The notes under the pieces are model-generated. The model was given only the letters and a program-made list of their open reading frames with translations. It was not told where the DNA came from and made no database searches. The position numbers and the translations under genes were made by a program. Below, piece by piece: positions 1-6,528 of a stretch of 10,245 nt of DNA. Position 1 is the stretch's first letter. Each line of letters begins with the position of its first letter. Source of the stretch: JAWXCH01 sp034440595 (GTDB lineage Bacteria > Planctomycetota > Planctomycetia > Pirellulales > JALHPA01); assembly GCA_034440595.1 (NCBI GenBank), contig JAWXCH010000081.1, positions 1 through 10,245 on the forward strand, written 5' to 3'.

Positions 1-291
1 GTTGTGACCAGCGACAAGGCGCCAAAGACGCGTCGCGTTGAGCTTCCACGCCAGGTCCGGCATTTCAAGTATGGAAAGATTCTGCATCGCAAGACCATCT
101 GCCATGTGCATGATGAGAACAACGAGTCGCAGCAAGGGGACACAGTCGAAATCATTGAGTGCCAGCCACGTTCGGCCACTAAGCGTTGGGAGTTGGTGCG
201 AGTCGTAGCCAAGAGCCAGGCGGTTGATATTGCTGCCATGCGTGCCGCAGCCAAGATCGAGGCCGCCGCTCAGGAAGAGAATAAGAGCTAA
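1..291 (+). CDS. rpsQ: 30S ribosomal protein S17 (5'-truncated by window edge)
   Basis: S17 is a primary 16S rRNA-binding protein of the small subunit, with an OB-fold. The central block YGKILHRKT, the HVHDENNE motif and the following GDTVEIIECQPRS...TKRWELVRVV stretch are diagnostic. The reading frame is open from base 1. The GTG at base 4 is probably an internal Val, not the start. Residues read from base 1 (VVTSDKAPKTRRVE) align without gaps to the E. coli segment beginning VVSDKMEK, so roughly ten N-terminal residues lie outside the window. After the conserved core there is an Ala/Glu-rich tail of about 25 residues ending EENKS, longer than the usual 84-residue protein. rplN starts 61 bp downstream. 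Identity is certain; only the true start is unseen. Confidence 0.95.
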   Translation, partial: VVTSDKAPKTRRVELPRQVRHFKYGKILHRKTICHVHDENNESQQGDTVEIIECQPRSATKRWELVRVVAKSQAVDIAAMRAAAKIEAAAQEENKS

Positions 292-352
292 GCAGTTACA
301 GTACAGGTGCAGTTCGTCAGATATAACTCGCGGGTTAGTCAGGGTAGTAATC

Positions 353-721
353 ATGATTCAGATGCAAACGCGGCTGACCGTCGCCGACAACACCGGTGCC
401 AAAGAAGTGCAATGCTTCAAGGTGCTCGGCGGTAGCAAGCGACGTACCGCCGGTCTAGGTGACGTTATCGTCTGCTCGGTGAAGTCAGTGATTCCTGGCA
501 GCGAAGTGAAGAAGAAGGCGGTCGTCAAATGTGTGATCGTTCGCTGCCGCCGGCCGACGCGCCGTACAGATGGCAGCTATGTCCAGTTTGACAGCAACGC
601 CGTTGTGCTAATTGACAATGATAAGAACCCTCGCGGCACACGTATTTTTGGTGCCGTGGCGAAGGAATTGAGAGATCGTAGTTTTATGAAGATTGTAAGC
701 CTGGCCAGCGAGGTGGTCTGA
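353..721 (+). CDS. rplN: 50S ribosomal protein L14
   Basis: L14 (uL14) binds 23S rRNA and forms an intersubunit bridge with 16S rRNA. The protein is 122 residues, exactly the usual length. It opens with MIQMQTRLTVADNTGAKEV, followed by VLGGSKRR, and closes with GTRIFGAVAKELRDRSFMKI and a SLASEVV terminus. The reading frame is open further upstream, but the ATG at 353 gives the canonical N-terminus and follows an AGGGT Shine-Dalgarno-like sequence at 341-345. The stop TGA shares its final base with the rplX start codon, so the two genes are probably translationally coupled. Nothing in the protein is unusual. Confidence 0.98.
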   Translation: MIQMQTRLTVADNTGAKEVQCFKVLGGSKRRTAGLGDVIVCSVKSVIPGSEVKKKAVVKCVIVRCRRPTRRTDGSYVQFDSNAVVLIDNDKNPRGTRIFGAVAKELRDRSFMKIVSLASEVV

Positions 722-1077
722 TGCATATTCGAGTAGATGACCAGGTCAAAGTGATGTCCGGTTCGGACCGCGGTGTTCAGGCCAGAGTTTTACGCGTGAT
801 GCACGACGAGGGTAAGGTCGTGGTCGAAGGCGTGAACAAGGTCTTCAAGCACATGCGAAAGAGCCAGCAGAACCCCAAGGGTGGTCGGCTGGAGAAGAAC
901 ATGCCGGTCAGTATTTCCACTGTGCGACTGGTTTGCCCATCGTGCGGACAGGCCGCCCGGACTGGAATTAAGTTTCGCGCGGACGGTAGCAAGCATCGTG
1001 CCTGCAAGAAGTGCAAGAGCGAGATCGGCGAGATTTCGCCGGGTCGCGAGAAGAAGTTAGCGTCGCGGTCGAAGTAG
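721..1077 (+). CDS. rplX: 50S ribosomal protein L24, zinc-ribbon form
   Basis: L24 (uL24) is an early-assembly protein that binds the 5' end of 23S rRNA near the tunnel exit. The protein is 118 residues. It starts with a KOW motif at about residues 8-40 (VKVMSGSDRG, then KVVVEGVN). The rRNA-binding loop NPKGGRLEK follows at about 51-59. Four cysteines (C72, C75, C95, C98) form a CxxC-x19-CxxC zinc ribbon that is absent from E. coli L24 but common in other phyla. The start overlaps the rplN stop by one base, and a good Shine-Dalgarno GAGGTGG at 710-716 lies inside the rplN end. The Lys/Arg-rich C-terminus ends REKKLASRSK. A 92-bp spacer follows. Confidence 0.97.
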   Translation: MHIRVDDQVKVMSGSDRGVQARVLRVMHDEGKVVVEGVNKVFKHMRKSQQNPKGGRLEKNMPVSISTVRLVCPSCGQAARTGIKFRADGSKHRACKKCKSEIGEISPGREKKLASRSK

Positions 1078-1144
1078 TCTCGCGAATTAAGCGGTTTGCG
1101 AGTTCGGTTGATTATATAGAGTTGTCATAAAGAGTTGGCTGAGC

Positions 1145-1158
1145 AGTGCGATCGCACT
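1145..1158. repeat. 14-bp perfect palindrome upstream of rplE
   Basis: AGTGCGATCGCACT is its own reverse complement. It ends one base before the rplE Shine-Dalgarno-like AGGGTG (1159-1164). It could be an operator-type protein site. As RNA it could form at most a five-pair stem with a GATC-containing loop next to the ribosome binding site. The palindrome is directly visible; any function is inference. Confidence 0.55.
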
Positions 1159-1169
1159 AGGGTGTAATC

Positions 1170-1790
1170 ATGGCGAAGAAGAAAAAAGACAGTGAAGTTG
1201 CAGGAGAAGGAGCCGTTGCGGTCTCTCCTCGTTTGCTGGAACGTTACAAATCAGAGATTCTGCCGGCTTTGGCCGAAAAGCTTGGTCGCAGCAATCCAAT
1301 GTCGATGCCACGCCTGGAAAAGGTCGTCATCAACATGGGTGTTGGCAGTGCCACGGTCGAGAAGAAGCATTTAGAAGAGGCAGTGGCAGCACTGACACAG
1401 ATTTCCGGCCAAAAGCCGCTGGTGACGAAGAGTCGTGTCGCCATCGCAGGCTTTAAGCTGCGAGAGAACCTGCCGATTGGCTGCAAGGTCACCCTGCGTG
1501 GCAATCGGATGTATGAGTTCCTCGATCGCTTGCTCAACCTGGCGTTGCCACGCGTGCGTGACTTTCGAGGGCTGAGTCCCAAAGCCTTTGACGGTAACGG
1601 TAACTACAGTCTGGGGCTGCAAGAACAGTTGGTGTTTCCTGAGTTGAACCCTGATAAGTTCTTGCGAACGCAGGGTATGAACGTGTGCATTGTCACTTCG
1701 ACGACCAGCGATGAAGAGTCTCGCGAGTTGCTCCGGCTGCTCGGGGTTCCTTTCCGCACCGAAGAAACTGGCAAAAAGGGTGCAGCCTAG
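1170..1790 (+). CDS. rplE: 50S ribosomal protein L5 with N-terminal extension
   Basis: L5 (uL5) binds 5S rRNA, contributes to the central protuberance, and bridges to S13 and the P-site tRNA. The 206 residues include the family blocks MPRLEKVVINMGVG (about 47-60), ISGQKP, AGFKLRENLPIGCKVTLRG and VRDFRGLSPKAFDGNGNYS. The C-terminal region TSDEESRELLRLLGVPF is also typical. E. coli L5 is about 180 residues and begins where this one reads SPRLLERYK. The extra leader MAKKKKDSEVAGEGA is therefore a lineage extension of roughly 16 residues, basic then acidic/alanine-rich. No in-frame ATG or GTG lies closer to the core, so 1170 is the best start. A palindrome at 1145-1158 sits directly in front of the ribosome binding site. 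Confidence 0.97.
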   Translation: MAKKKKDSEVAGEGAVAVSPRLLERYKSEILPALAEKLGRSNPMSMPRLEKVVINMGVGSATVEKKHLEEAVAALTQISGQKPLVTKSRVAIAGFKLRENLPIGCKVTLRGNRMYEFLDRLLNLALPRVRDFRGLSPKAFDGNGNYSLGLQEQLVFPELNPDKFLRTQGMNVCIVTSTTSDEESRELLRLLGVPFRTEETGKKGAA

Positions 1791-1882
1791 TCCGAAGTTC
1801 CGACTGGAATTGAGGCTGGTGCAGTAGATAGTACGTGGGTGTGGGTGTTTCGATCGACTTTTTAGTCCTTGGTAGGTTCTTT

Positions 1883-2068
1883 ATGGCAAGCACGGCAAAA
1901 ATTGTCAAAGCGTTGCAGAAGCCGAAGTTCTCGACGCGTCTTAATCGACGCTGCTTGACCTGCGGACGACCCCGCGCAGTGTATCGGAAGTTCGGTATGT
2001 GCCGAATTTGTTTCCGTAAGGCGGCCGATCAAGGTTTGATTCCTGGTGTGCGCAAGGCGAGCTGGTAA
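1883..2068 (+). CDS. rpsN: 30S ribosomal protein S14, type Z (zinc-binding)
   Basis: S14 (uS14) is a late-assembling protein of the 30S head, next to S3 and S10. This is the short zinc form of 61 residues. C24, C27, C40 and C43 form CLTC...CRIC, and the usual Z-type ending GLIPGVRKASW is present. The frame is open upstream to a GTG at 1835, but that would add 16 unrelated residues. The ATG at 1883 gives the family N-terminus (AST.KIVKALQKPKFSTR) and has a weak TAGG-type Shine-Dalgarno about six bases upstream. rpsH starts 16 bp after the stop, the shortest positive gap in the window. This position between rplE and rpsH is canonical. Confidence 0.97.
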   Translation: MASTAKIVKALQKPKFSTRLNRRCLTCGRPRAVYRKFGMCRICFRKAADQGLIPGVRKASW

Positions 2069-2084
2069 GGGGATTTGAACGAAC

Positions 2085-2480
2085 ATGATGACTGACCCAA
2101 TCGCCGATATGTTGACTCGCATCCGCAATGCGGTGCGCATTGAGCGCCCCACTGTTGAGATGCCGGCGTCTAAAGTCAAACGCGGTTTAGCCGAAGTGCT
2201 AAAGCGTGAAGGTTACATCTGGGACTGGAGCGAGGTGGAATCGCTACCGGTAGGCCAGTTGCGTCTGGAGCTAAAGTATGGTCCCAATGGCGAGCGCGTC
2301 ATTCGGCACATCAAGCGCGTGAGCAAGCCAGGTCGGCGTGTTTACAGTCGTGCCGATGGGCTGAAGCCAGTGCTCAACGGTATGGGAATCACCATCCTCA
2401 GCACCAGCCGTGGAGTGATTAGCGACCGCGAGGCACGCCAGCGAAAGCTTGGCGGCGAAGTCCTGTGCGAGCTGTGGTAG
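2085..2480 (+). CDS. rpsH: 30S ribosomal protein S8
   Basis: S8 (uS8) binds helix 21 of 16S rRNA and is central to platform assembly. In E. coli it also represses the spc operon by binding near the rplE start. The 131 residues show the typical N-terminus DPIADMLTRIRNA, the middle RVYSRADGLKPVLNGMGI, and the signature STSRGVISDREARQRKLGGEVLCELW, which reaches the end. Two consecutive ATG codons (2085 and 2088) could start the gene; the difference is one residue. A TAAGGGGA Shine-Dalgarno-like sequence at 2066-2073 overlaps the rpsN stop, suggesting coupling of the two genes. A 162-bp spacer follows, long for this junction. I see no E. coli-like S8 repressor site that I could assign with confidence. 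Confidence 0.98.
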   Translation: MMTDPIADMLTRIRNAVRIERPTVEMPASKVKRGLAEVLKREGYIWDWSEVESLPVGQLRLELKYGPNGERVIRHIKRVSKPGRRVYSRADGLKPVLNGMGITILSTSRGVISDREARQRKLGGEVLCELW

Positions 2481-2642
2481 TCGGACAGTTGCCCTGAGAA
2501 TTGCGCGCTATTGTTGATCGATTGATTGGCAACGGAGTGGCCGGTTCAGTGCAACGTCAGGCGTCCTGGCGAACAGCAGCGAGCGAGATCCGCGTTAATT
2601 CGATCGAGTAGTTTTTACGGTTAAGAATCTGCGAGTAGAGCC
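2481..2642 (+). other. rpsH-rplF spacer with weak inverted repeat
   Basis: This 162-bp non-coding stretch contains GTTGCC at 2488-2493 matched by GGCAAC at 2528-2533, a six-base inverted repeat with a 34-base loop. The interior is rich in GATCGATT-type sequence. I see no convincing promoter, terminator or small gene. The rplF ribosome binding site just before 2643 is weak (GAGTAGAG). Confidence 0.35.
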
Positions 2643-3203
2643 ATGTCGCGAATTGGAAAAGTACCAGTCGTTATTCCTGCCGGAGTGAAAGTCTCGGTCA
2701 CTGGCAGTGCAAACGCCGGCAATACTGTGTCCGTCGAAGGTCCGCTTGGCAAGCTTCAGCAGTCGTTTCTGCCGCAAGTCAGCGTGAATTATGACGAAGG
2801 TGCCAAGAAGATCGTCGTCGAACGTGGCGGAGACACTCGTGAGCATCGCGCCATCCACGGCCTGACCAGGGCCTTGGTTCGCAACATGGTCATCGGTGTG
2901 ACGCAGGGATACGAAAAGAAGCTGGAGGTCGTCGGCGTCGGCTATTTGGCGGCTCTCCAGAAGGACCAGATCCAGTTGCGTGTGGGCTTTGCCAACGAAG
3001 TCCACTTGACCATCCCTTCCAACGTGAAGGTGACCTGTCCTGATCAAACGCACATTGTGATCAAGGGTAGCGACAAGCAAGCGGTCGGGCAGTTTGCCGC
3101 CGAGATTCGTTCGGTCCGCAAGCCCGAGCCTTACAAGGGCAAGGGAATTCGGTACGAAGGTGAACAAGTCCGCCGCAAGGCTGGTAAAGCAGATAGCAAG
3201 TAG
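2643..3203 (+). CDS. rplF: 50S ribosomal protein L6
   Basis: L6 (uL6) binds 23S rRNA near the sarcin-ricin loop and the factor-binding site. The 186 residues are slightly longer than the usual 175-180. It starts with MSRIGKVPVVIPAGVKV, the standard N-terminus, so the start is secure. The two duplicated L6 folds can be followed: VEGPLGKLQQSF and HRAIHGLTRALVRNMVIGV in the first, then GVGYLAALQKDQIQLRVGF and the C-terminal signature IRSVRKPEPYKGKGIRYEGE in the second. The tail VRRKAGKADSK is basic. It is separated from rpsH by 162 bp and from rplR by 135 bp, much more than in enteric or Bacillus operons. The upstream ribosome binding site is weak. Confidence 0.98.
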   Translation: MSRIGKVPVVIPAGVKVSVTGSANAGNTVSVEGPLGKLQQSFLPQVSVNYDEGAKKIVVERGGDTREHRAIHGLTRALVRNMVIGVTQGYEKKLEVVGVGYLAALQKDQIQLRVGFANEVHLTIPSNVKVTCPDQTHIVIKGSDKQAVGQFAAEIRSVRKPEPYKGKGIRYEGEQVRRKAGKADSK

Positions 3204-3270
3204 TCAGATTAATTGGCGTTGAAGTGCAAGAAGCGCAAATCGTGATCGTTTTTCGCGGCAGAATCAGTTC

Positions 3271-3296
3271 TGTGACAGTGTAGTATATTGTGACAG
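3271..3296 (+). repeat. tandem TGTGACAG pair upstream of rplR
   Basis: TGTGACAG occurs at 3271-3278 and again at 3289-3296, a period of 18 bases. A TATATT -10-like hexamer lies between the copies at 3284-3289. No good -35 element is seen at the right distance. Spacing near two helical turns would suit a regulator site, but that is inference. It resembles in layout the TTGACAG pair before rpsM (period 17). Confidence 0.4.
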
Positions 3297-3338
3297 CGGA
3301 TCGCGAAGTTTCCGTGTGTCAGGATTGAGCAGAATATC

Positions 3339-3707
3339 ATGGATCATCAAAAGAGAAAATTCCGTCAAAAGCTGCGCCGCCGCTACCGTGTTAGCAAGCG
3401 CATTCGCGGTACTGCCGAGCGACCACGCCTTTGCATTTATCGGTCGCTGAAGCATATGTATGCTCAGGTGATTGACGACACATCGGGCAAGACGCTGGTC
3501 TCGGTCAGCACAGCCGATAAGCAAGTGCGCGAGGGCGTTGCCTACGGTGGAAATCGTGCCGCCGCAGAAGCGGTTGGCAAGGCAATTGCCGAACGTGCGA
3601 TAGCCGCCGGGCTGAAAGAGGTCTGCTTCGATCGTCGCGAGTTCAAGTACCACGGTCGCGTGGCCGCTTTGGCCGATGCGGCACGTGCGGGTGGGCTAAC
3701 ATTCTAG
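3339..3707 (+). CDS. rplR: 50S ribosomal protein L18
   Basis: L18 (uL18) binds 5S rRNA and, with L5, carries it into the central protuberance. The 122 residues fit the family's usual 115-122. The N-terminus is highly basic (KRKFRQKLRRRYRVSKRIRGT), then ERPRLCIYRSLKHMYAQVIDD, the segment AAAEAVGKAIAERA at about 74-87, and the signature CFDRREFKYHGRVAALADAARAGGL reaching the C-terminus. The ATG at 3339 gives the normal N-terminus. The ribosome binding site is poor (GAGCAG about ten bases upstream). Spacers of 135 bp before and 128 bp after isolate this gene from its neighbours more than usual. Confidence 0.98.
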   Translation: MDHQKRKFRQKLRRRYRVSKRIRGTAERPRLCIYRSLKHMYAQVIDDTSGKTLVSVSTADKQVREGVAYGGNRAAAEAVGKAIAERAIAAGLKEVCFDRREFKYHGRVAALADAARAGGLTF

Positions 3708-3712
3708 TGGGC

Positions 3713-3728
3713 GCTTGACAAATCAAGC
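3713..3728 (+). other. small stem-loop just after rplR stop
   Basis: GCTTGA-CAAA-TCAAGC forms a perfect six-pair stem with a four-base loop. It begins six bases after the rplR stop and is followed by TGATTTTGG, a short T-run. It could be a weak terminator or attenuator, or an mRNA 3'-end stabilising hairpin. The stem has few GC pairs, so efficient termination is unlikely. The same bases contain TTGACA (3715-3720), but no matching -10 lies at a standard distance. Confidence 0.35.
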
Positions 3729-3835
3729 TGATTTTGGTCGTTATTTGGATGGATGCTGTGGTGTAGGTCGCAGGTTTGCTCTGGCATTTGCCGCTACCTG
3801 TAAGAATCGGACTCAATTGTATCGAGAGTACTATC

Positions 3836-4321
3836 GTGGCGAATGAACAAAACCGAGGCGAACTGGTCGACAAGGTAATCAAGATCAAGCGTTGCGCCGC
3901 CGTGGTCAAAGGTGGTCGACGTTTCAGTTTTGCTGCTATGGTCGTTGTCGGCAATGGCCGTGGAAAAGTCGGCTGGGGATATGGTAAGGCCAACGAAGTT
4001 CCACCCAGCGTGGACAAGGCTGTCAAAGACGCCTCGCGTAGCATGGTTGAGATCCCAATTCACGAAGGGACAATCCCGCACACGGTAAATGGTCAGTTTG
4101 GCGCGGCCAATGTGATTTTGATTCCAGCCAGCCCTGGTACAGGGATCATCGCCGGGGCTGCAGTTCGCGCTGTTTGCGAAGCTGCTGGCATCCATGACGT
4201 ACTCAGCAAGAGTTTTGGATCGACCAACCCGGTGAATCTGGTCAAGGCTGCCATGAACGGACTGCAACAGCTTCGTCCCAAGCAAGAGATTGAACGTTTA
4301 CGAGGAGTTTCGCTGGCATGA
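3836..4321 (+). CDS. rpsE: 30S ribosomal protein S5
   Basis: S5 (uS5) sits at the mRNA entry side of the 30S subunit and affects decoding accuracy. Starting from the GTG at 3836 the protein is 161 residues, close to the usual 166. The N-terminal double-stranded-RNA-binding fold reads VKIKRCAAVVKGGRRFSF-like, with VVVGNGRGKVGWGYGKANEVP. The C-terminal domain has ASPGTGIIAGAAVRAVCEAAGIHDVL and SFGSTNPVNLVKAAMNGL. An in-frame ATG at 3776 would add 20 residues unlike any S5. The GTG start follows GAGAG at 3824-3828 and gives the normal E. coli-like spacing to the conserved core. The stop overlaps the rplO start as ATGA; rpmD, usually next, is absent. Confidence 0.97.
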   Translation: MANEQNRGELVDKVIKIKRCAAVVKGGRRFSFAAMVVVGNGRGKVGWGYGKANEVPPSVDKAVKDASRSMVEIPIHEGTIPHTVNGQFGAANVILIPASPGTGIIAGAAVRAVCEAAGIHDVLSKSFGSTNPVNLVKAAMNGLQQLRPKQEIERLRGVSLA

Positions 4322-4800
4322 ACTTGCACGATGTTAACCAGGGTATTCACAAACACCGTAAGCCAAAGCGAATCGGTCGCGGTCCAGGCTCCGGCCATGG
4401 TAAGACCTCCGGTCGCGGTCACAAGGGTCAAGGGCAGTTGGCCGGTTGGTCGGCATCGCCGATCTTTGAAGGTGCCCGCATGCCGCTGGTGCGCCGCGTC
4501 CCAAAACGTGGTTTCAACAACCGTTTTGCGGCCAATTTCGCGATTGTCAACGTCGGAGATCTGGAAGAGGTATATTCGGCTGGTGCCGAGGTCACCCCTG
4601 ACGATTTGGTGGCTCGCGGTTTGATTCGCGGTCGATTCGACTTCGTCAAGATCCTGTCAGACGGTGATTTGACGCTGAAATTGAAGATTTCGGCTCACAA
4701 GTTTAGCAAGGCGGCCCAGGCAAAGATCGAGAAGGCCGGTGGCCAGGTGGTCGTGCTGCCAGGTCCAGCTCCGGTAGTCAAGAACAAGCAAAAGCAGTAA
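4318..4800 (+). CDS. rplO: 50S ribosomal protein L15
   Basis: L15 (uL15) is a late-assembly large-subunit protein that threads a long glycine-rich extension into 23S rRNA. The 160 residues are somewhat longer than E. coli's 144. The signature RIGRGPGSGHGKTSGRGHKG is at about residues 18-37, then RMPLVRRVPKRGFNNRF. The C-terminal globular part has LKISAHKFSKAAQAKIEKAGG. A Lys/Gln-rich tail ends KNKQKQ. The start overlaps the rpsE stop by four bases (ATGA), with GAGGAG at 4302-4307 as ribosome binding site. This direct S5-L15 coupling shows there is no room for an L30 gene. A hairpin spans the stop codon. Confidence 0.98.
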   Translation: MNLHDVNQGIHKHRKPKRIGRGPGSGHGKTSGRGHKGQGQLAGWSASPIFEGARMPLVRRVPKRGFNNRFAANFAIVNVGDLEEVYSAGAEVTPDDLVARGLIRGRFDFVKILSDGDLTLKLKISAHKFSKAAQAKIEKAGGQVVVLPGPAPVVKNKQKQ

Positions 4801-4815
4801 GCTATCGCTGCTTTT
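4790..4815 (+). terminator. terminator-like hairpin spanning rplO stop codon
   Basis: AAAAGCAG at 4790-4797 pairs with CTGCTTTT at 4808-4815, leaving a ten-base loop that contains the TAA stop. The A-run and T-run flanking a short GC core resemble a bidirectional intrinsic terminator. The GC core is only four pairs (three GC and one AT), so it would be weak. It may allow partial termination or readthrough before secY. Confidence 0.35.
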
Positions 4816-5009
4816 AATCAAATGCCTGTTTCGGTTGTCTCACAAGGATGGGACCGACAGTTGGAACGGGCGGTTGTGCAATCGAAATGGCAGTTGGCCG
4901 AATAGCCCTGTCGCTAGCGTCGCTGATTGAACACCTTGGCATGCATTACGAGGTCCCTTTGGCTTGATGGTGCGCCCATCGCGGACGTCCTGAATAAAGG
5001 GAGCAATTC
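4816..5009 (+). other. rplO-secY spacer
   Basis: This non-coding stretch precedes secY. It holds a CGCTAGCG octamer at 4912-4919, also present in the adk-map palindrome, and a five-pair hairpin GATGG-TGCGC-CCATC at 4966-4980. A strong ribosome binding site AAAGGGAG at 4996-5003 lies six bases before the secY ATG. I found no L30-like reading frame here and no convincing promoter. Confidence 0.4.
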
Positions 5010-6377
5010 ATGTTGGAAAAACTACGCGTCGTATTCACGATTCCCGAGCTGCGCAAGCGTATTCTTCTGACGCTTCTCCTCTTGGCGGTGTATCGAGTCG
5101 GCTGGCAAGTGCCGCTGAACATCATCGACCAAACGAAGATGGCGGCCGTTTTTAAGAACCAGACCGGTCTGGGCGAGATTCTTTCAACAGTTGCAGTATT
5201 CAGCGCCAGCCAATTGAGCCAGGCCACGATCTTCGGCCTGGGCATCATGCCGTACATTTCGGCATCGATTATCTTTCAGTTGCTCGGCACTTTTTACGGT
5301 CCAATTGAGCGTCTACAAAAAGAAGGCGAAGTCGGCCGCAAAAAAATCACGCAATATACCCGTTATTTTACGGTCATTCTCAGCTTGTTTCAAAGCTGGA
5401 TGTACATCAGCATGCTGGCCAGCTATGGCACTGGCGAATCCAGCCTGATCGACCCCGCCTTTATGAATGATAGCGGTGGACTGGCCTTTCTCTGGCAACT
5501 CTCCGCCGTTTTGACCATGACCTGTGGAACGGTCTTTTTGATGTGGCTAGGGGAGCAAATCGACGAGTACGGGATCGGCAACGGTATCAGCCTGCTGATC
5601 ATGGCTAATATTCTCGCTCAAATGCCGACGGCACTCATCGAATTGGGAAAAATGACGAGTATGGAGCTAGGTGGCTCCGGTGGAGGCAAGCAGGGGGTCG
5701 AAACGCTGATCGTGCTGGTCATTCTGTTCTTTGGAGTCGTGGCCGGCGTGGTCCTCATGACGCAAGGGCAACGTCGAATTCCGACGCAAAGTGCGAAGCA
5801 CGTGCGCGGGCGCCGCGTTTATGGCGGTAACAAGCAGTACCTGCCGCTGCGTGTCAATCAGGCCGGTGTCATGCCGATCATTTTTGCCAGTAGCTTACTG
5901 CTATTTCCGCAGATGATTTTCAAGTTTATCGAGTCAAAGTACCCCGGTAACGCCTTTTGGATCGATCTCTCCTCGTCGTTTATGCGAGGCAGTTCGTTTA
6001 CCTACAATTTGCTGTTTGTTGCGTTGATCTACTTTTTCTGCTATTTCTGGACTGCGATTACATTCAATCCCAAGGATATGGCGGATAATCTGAAGAATTT
6101 TGGCTCGTTTATTCCAGGATATCGCCCTGGCAAGCGGACCGCAGATTATCTTGAGAAGGTGATGGTACGGATCACGTATGTTGGTGCGGGCTTTTTGTCG
6201 CTGGTGGCAATCACACCGACCATTGTTTCCGGACTGTTGGGCGTGCCCCCGAATATTGCGTCGTTTTATGGTGGAACCGGGTTGTTGATTGCAGTCAGTG
6301 TGGCGTTCGACCTAGTGCAAAAGATCGACAATCACCTGCTGATGCGTAACTATCGTGGCTTGTTAGAAAAATCCTAA
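5010..6377 (+). CDS. secY: Preprotein translocase subunit SecY
   Basis: SecY is the channel subunit of the SecYEG translocon in the cytoplasmic membrane. It passes unfolded preproteins outward and releases helices into the bilayer. The 455 residues are close to E. coli's 443. The expected ten membrane segments can be followed, beginning at about residues 18-36. Key blocks are the post-plug GLGIMPYISASIIFQLL (76-92), WLGEQIDEYGIGNGISLLI (179-197) and the cytosolic loop GQRRIPTQSAKHVRGRRVYGG (253-273). The loop MADNLKNFGSFIPGYRPGKRT (357-377) contains R372, matching the conserved Arg357 of E. coli. The C-terminus IDNHLLMRNYRGLL is typical. The start is secure: AAAGGGAG lies six bases upstream. 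Its position after rplO and before adk is canonical. Confidence 0.98.
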   Translation: MLEKLRVVFTIPELRKRILLTLLLLAVYRVGWQVPLNIIDQTKMAAVFKNQTGLGEILSTVAVFSASQLSQATIFGLGIMPYISASIIFQLLGTFYGPIERLQKEGEVGRKKITQYTRYFTVILSLFQSWMYISMLASYGTGESSLIDPAFMNDSGGLAFLWQLSAVLTMTCGTVFLMWLGEQIDEYGIGNGISLLIMANILAQMPTALIELGKMTSMELGGSGGGKQGVETLIVLVILFFGVVAGVVLMTQGQRRIPTQSAKHVRGRRVYGGNKQYLPLRVNQAGVMPIIFASSLLLFPQMIFKFIESKYPGNAFWIDLSSSFMRGSSFTYNLLFVALIYFFCYFWTAITFNPKDMADNLKNFGSFIPGYRPGKRTADYLEKVMVRITYVGAGFLSLVAITPTIVSGLLGVPPNIASFYGGTGLLIAVSVAFDLVQKIDNHLLMRNYRGLLEKS

Positions 6378-6528
6378 TTGCGGAAGAGGGTCCGAGCTTT
6401 TGCTGACCACAGACGTCTGCTCCGTTTGATACGATCTTGCATCTGTCAGTCGGCCATTCACAAATTCTAGCGTCAAGTCGACAATGCTGGAGGCGGCTTG
6501 TCCAAGAAGAATTCAGCCGAGACATGTC
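6378..6528 (+). other. secY-adk spacer
   Basis: A 151-bp stretch that contains a 10-bp palindrome CAGACGTCTG at 6410-6419 and little else recognisable. An in-frame ATG at 6484 would extend adk by 15 residues, but the extension is unlike the family. No clear promoter or terminator is seen, and the region just before the adk ATG at 6529 lacks a good ribosome binding site. Confidence 0.4.

Noticed and set aside
4..6. GTG at base 4 as the rpsQ start
   Set aside because: Residues before and after it align with internal S17 sequence (VVSDK region in E. coli), so the gene begins upstream of the window.
322..327. TATAAC -10-like hexamer between rpsQ and rplN
   Set aside because: No -35 match at 16-18 bases upstream; the two genes are expected to be cotranscribed.
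3715..3720. Perfect TTGACA before rpsE as a promoter -35
   Set aside because: No acceptable -10 at 16-18 bases; the bases are better explained as part of the small hairpin at 3713-3728.
3776..3835. Upstream ATG start for rpsE adding 20 residues
   Set aside because: The added residues match no S5 and the GTG at 3836 gives the family N-terminus.
4887..4967. 26-residue frame MAVGRIALSLASLIEHLGMH... in the secY leader
   Set aside because: No ribosome binding site before it and no family resemblance; too short to support from one sequence.
6410..6419. 10-bp palindrome CAGACGTCTG in the secY-adk spacer
   Set aside because: Short enough to occur by chance and not placed next to a promoter or ribosome binding site.
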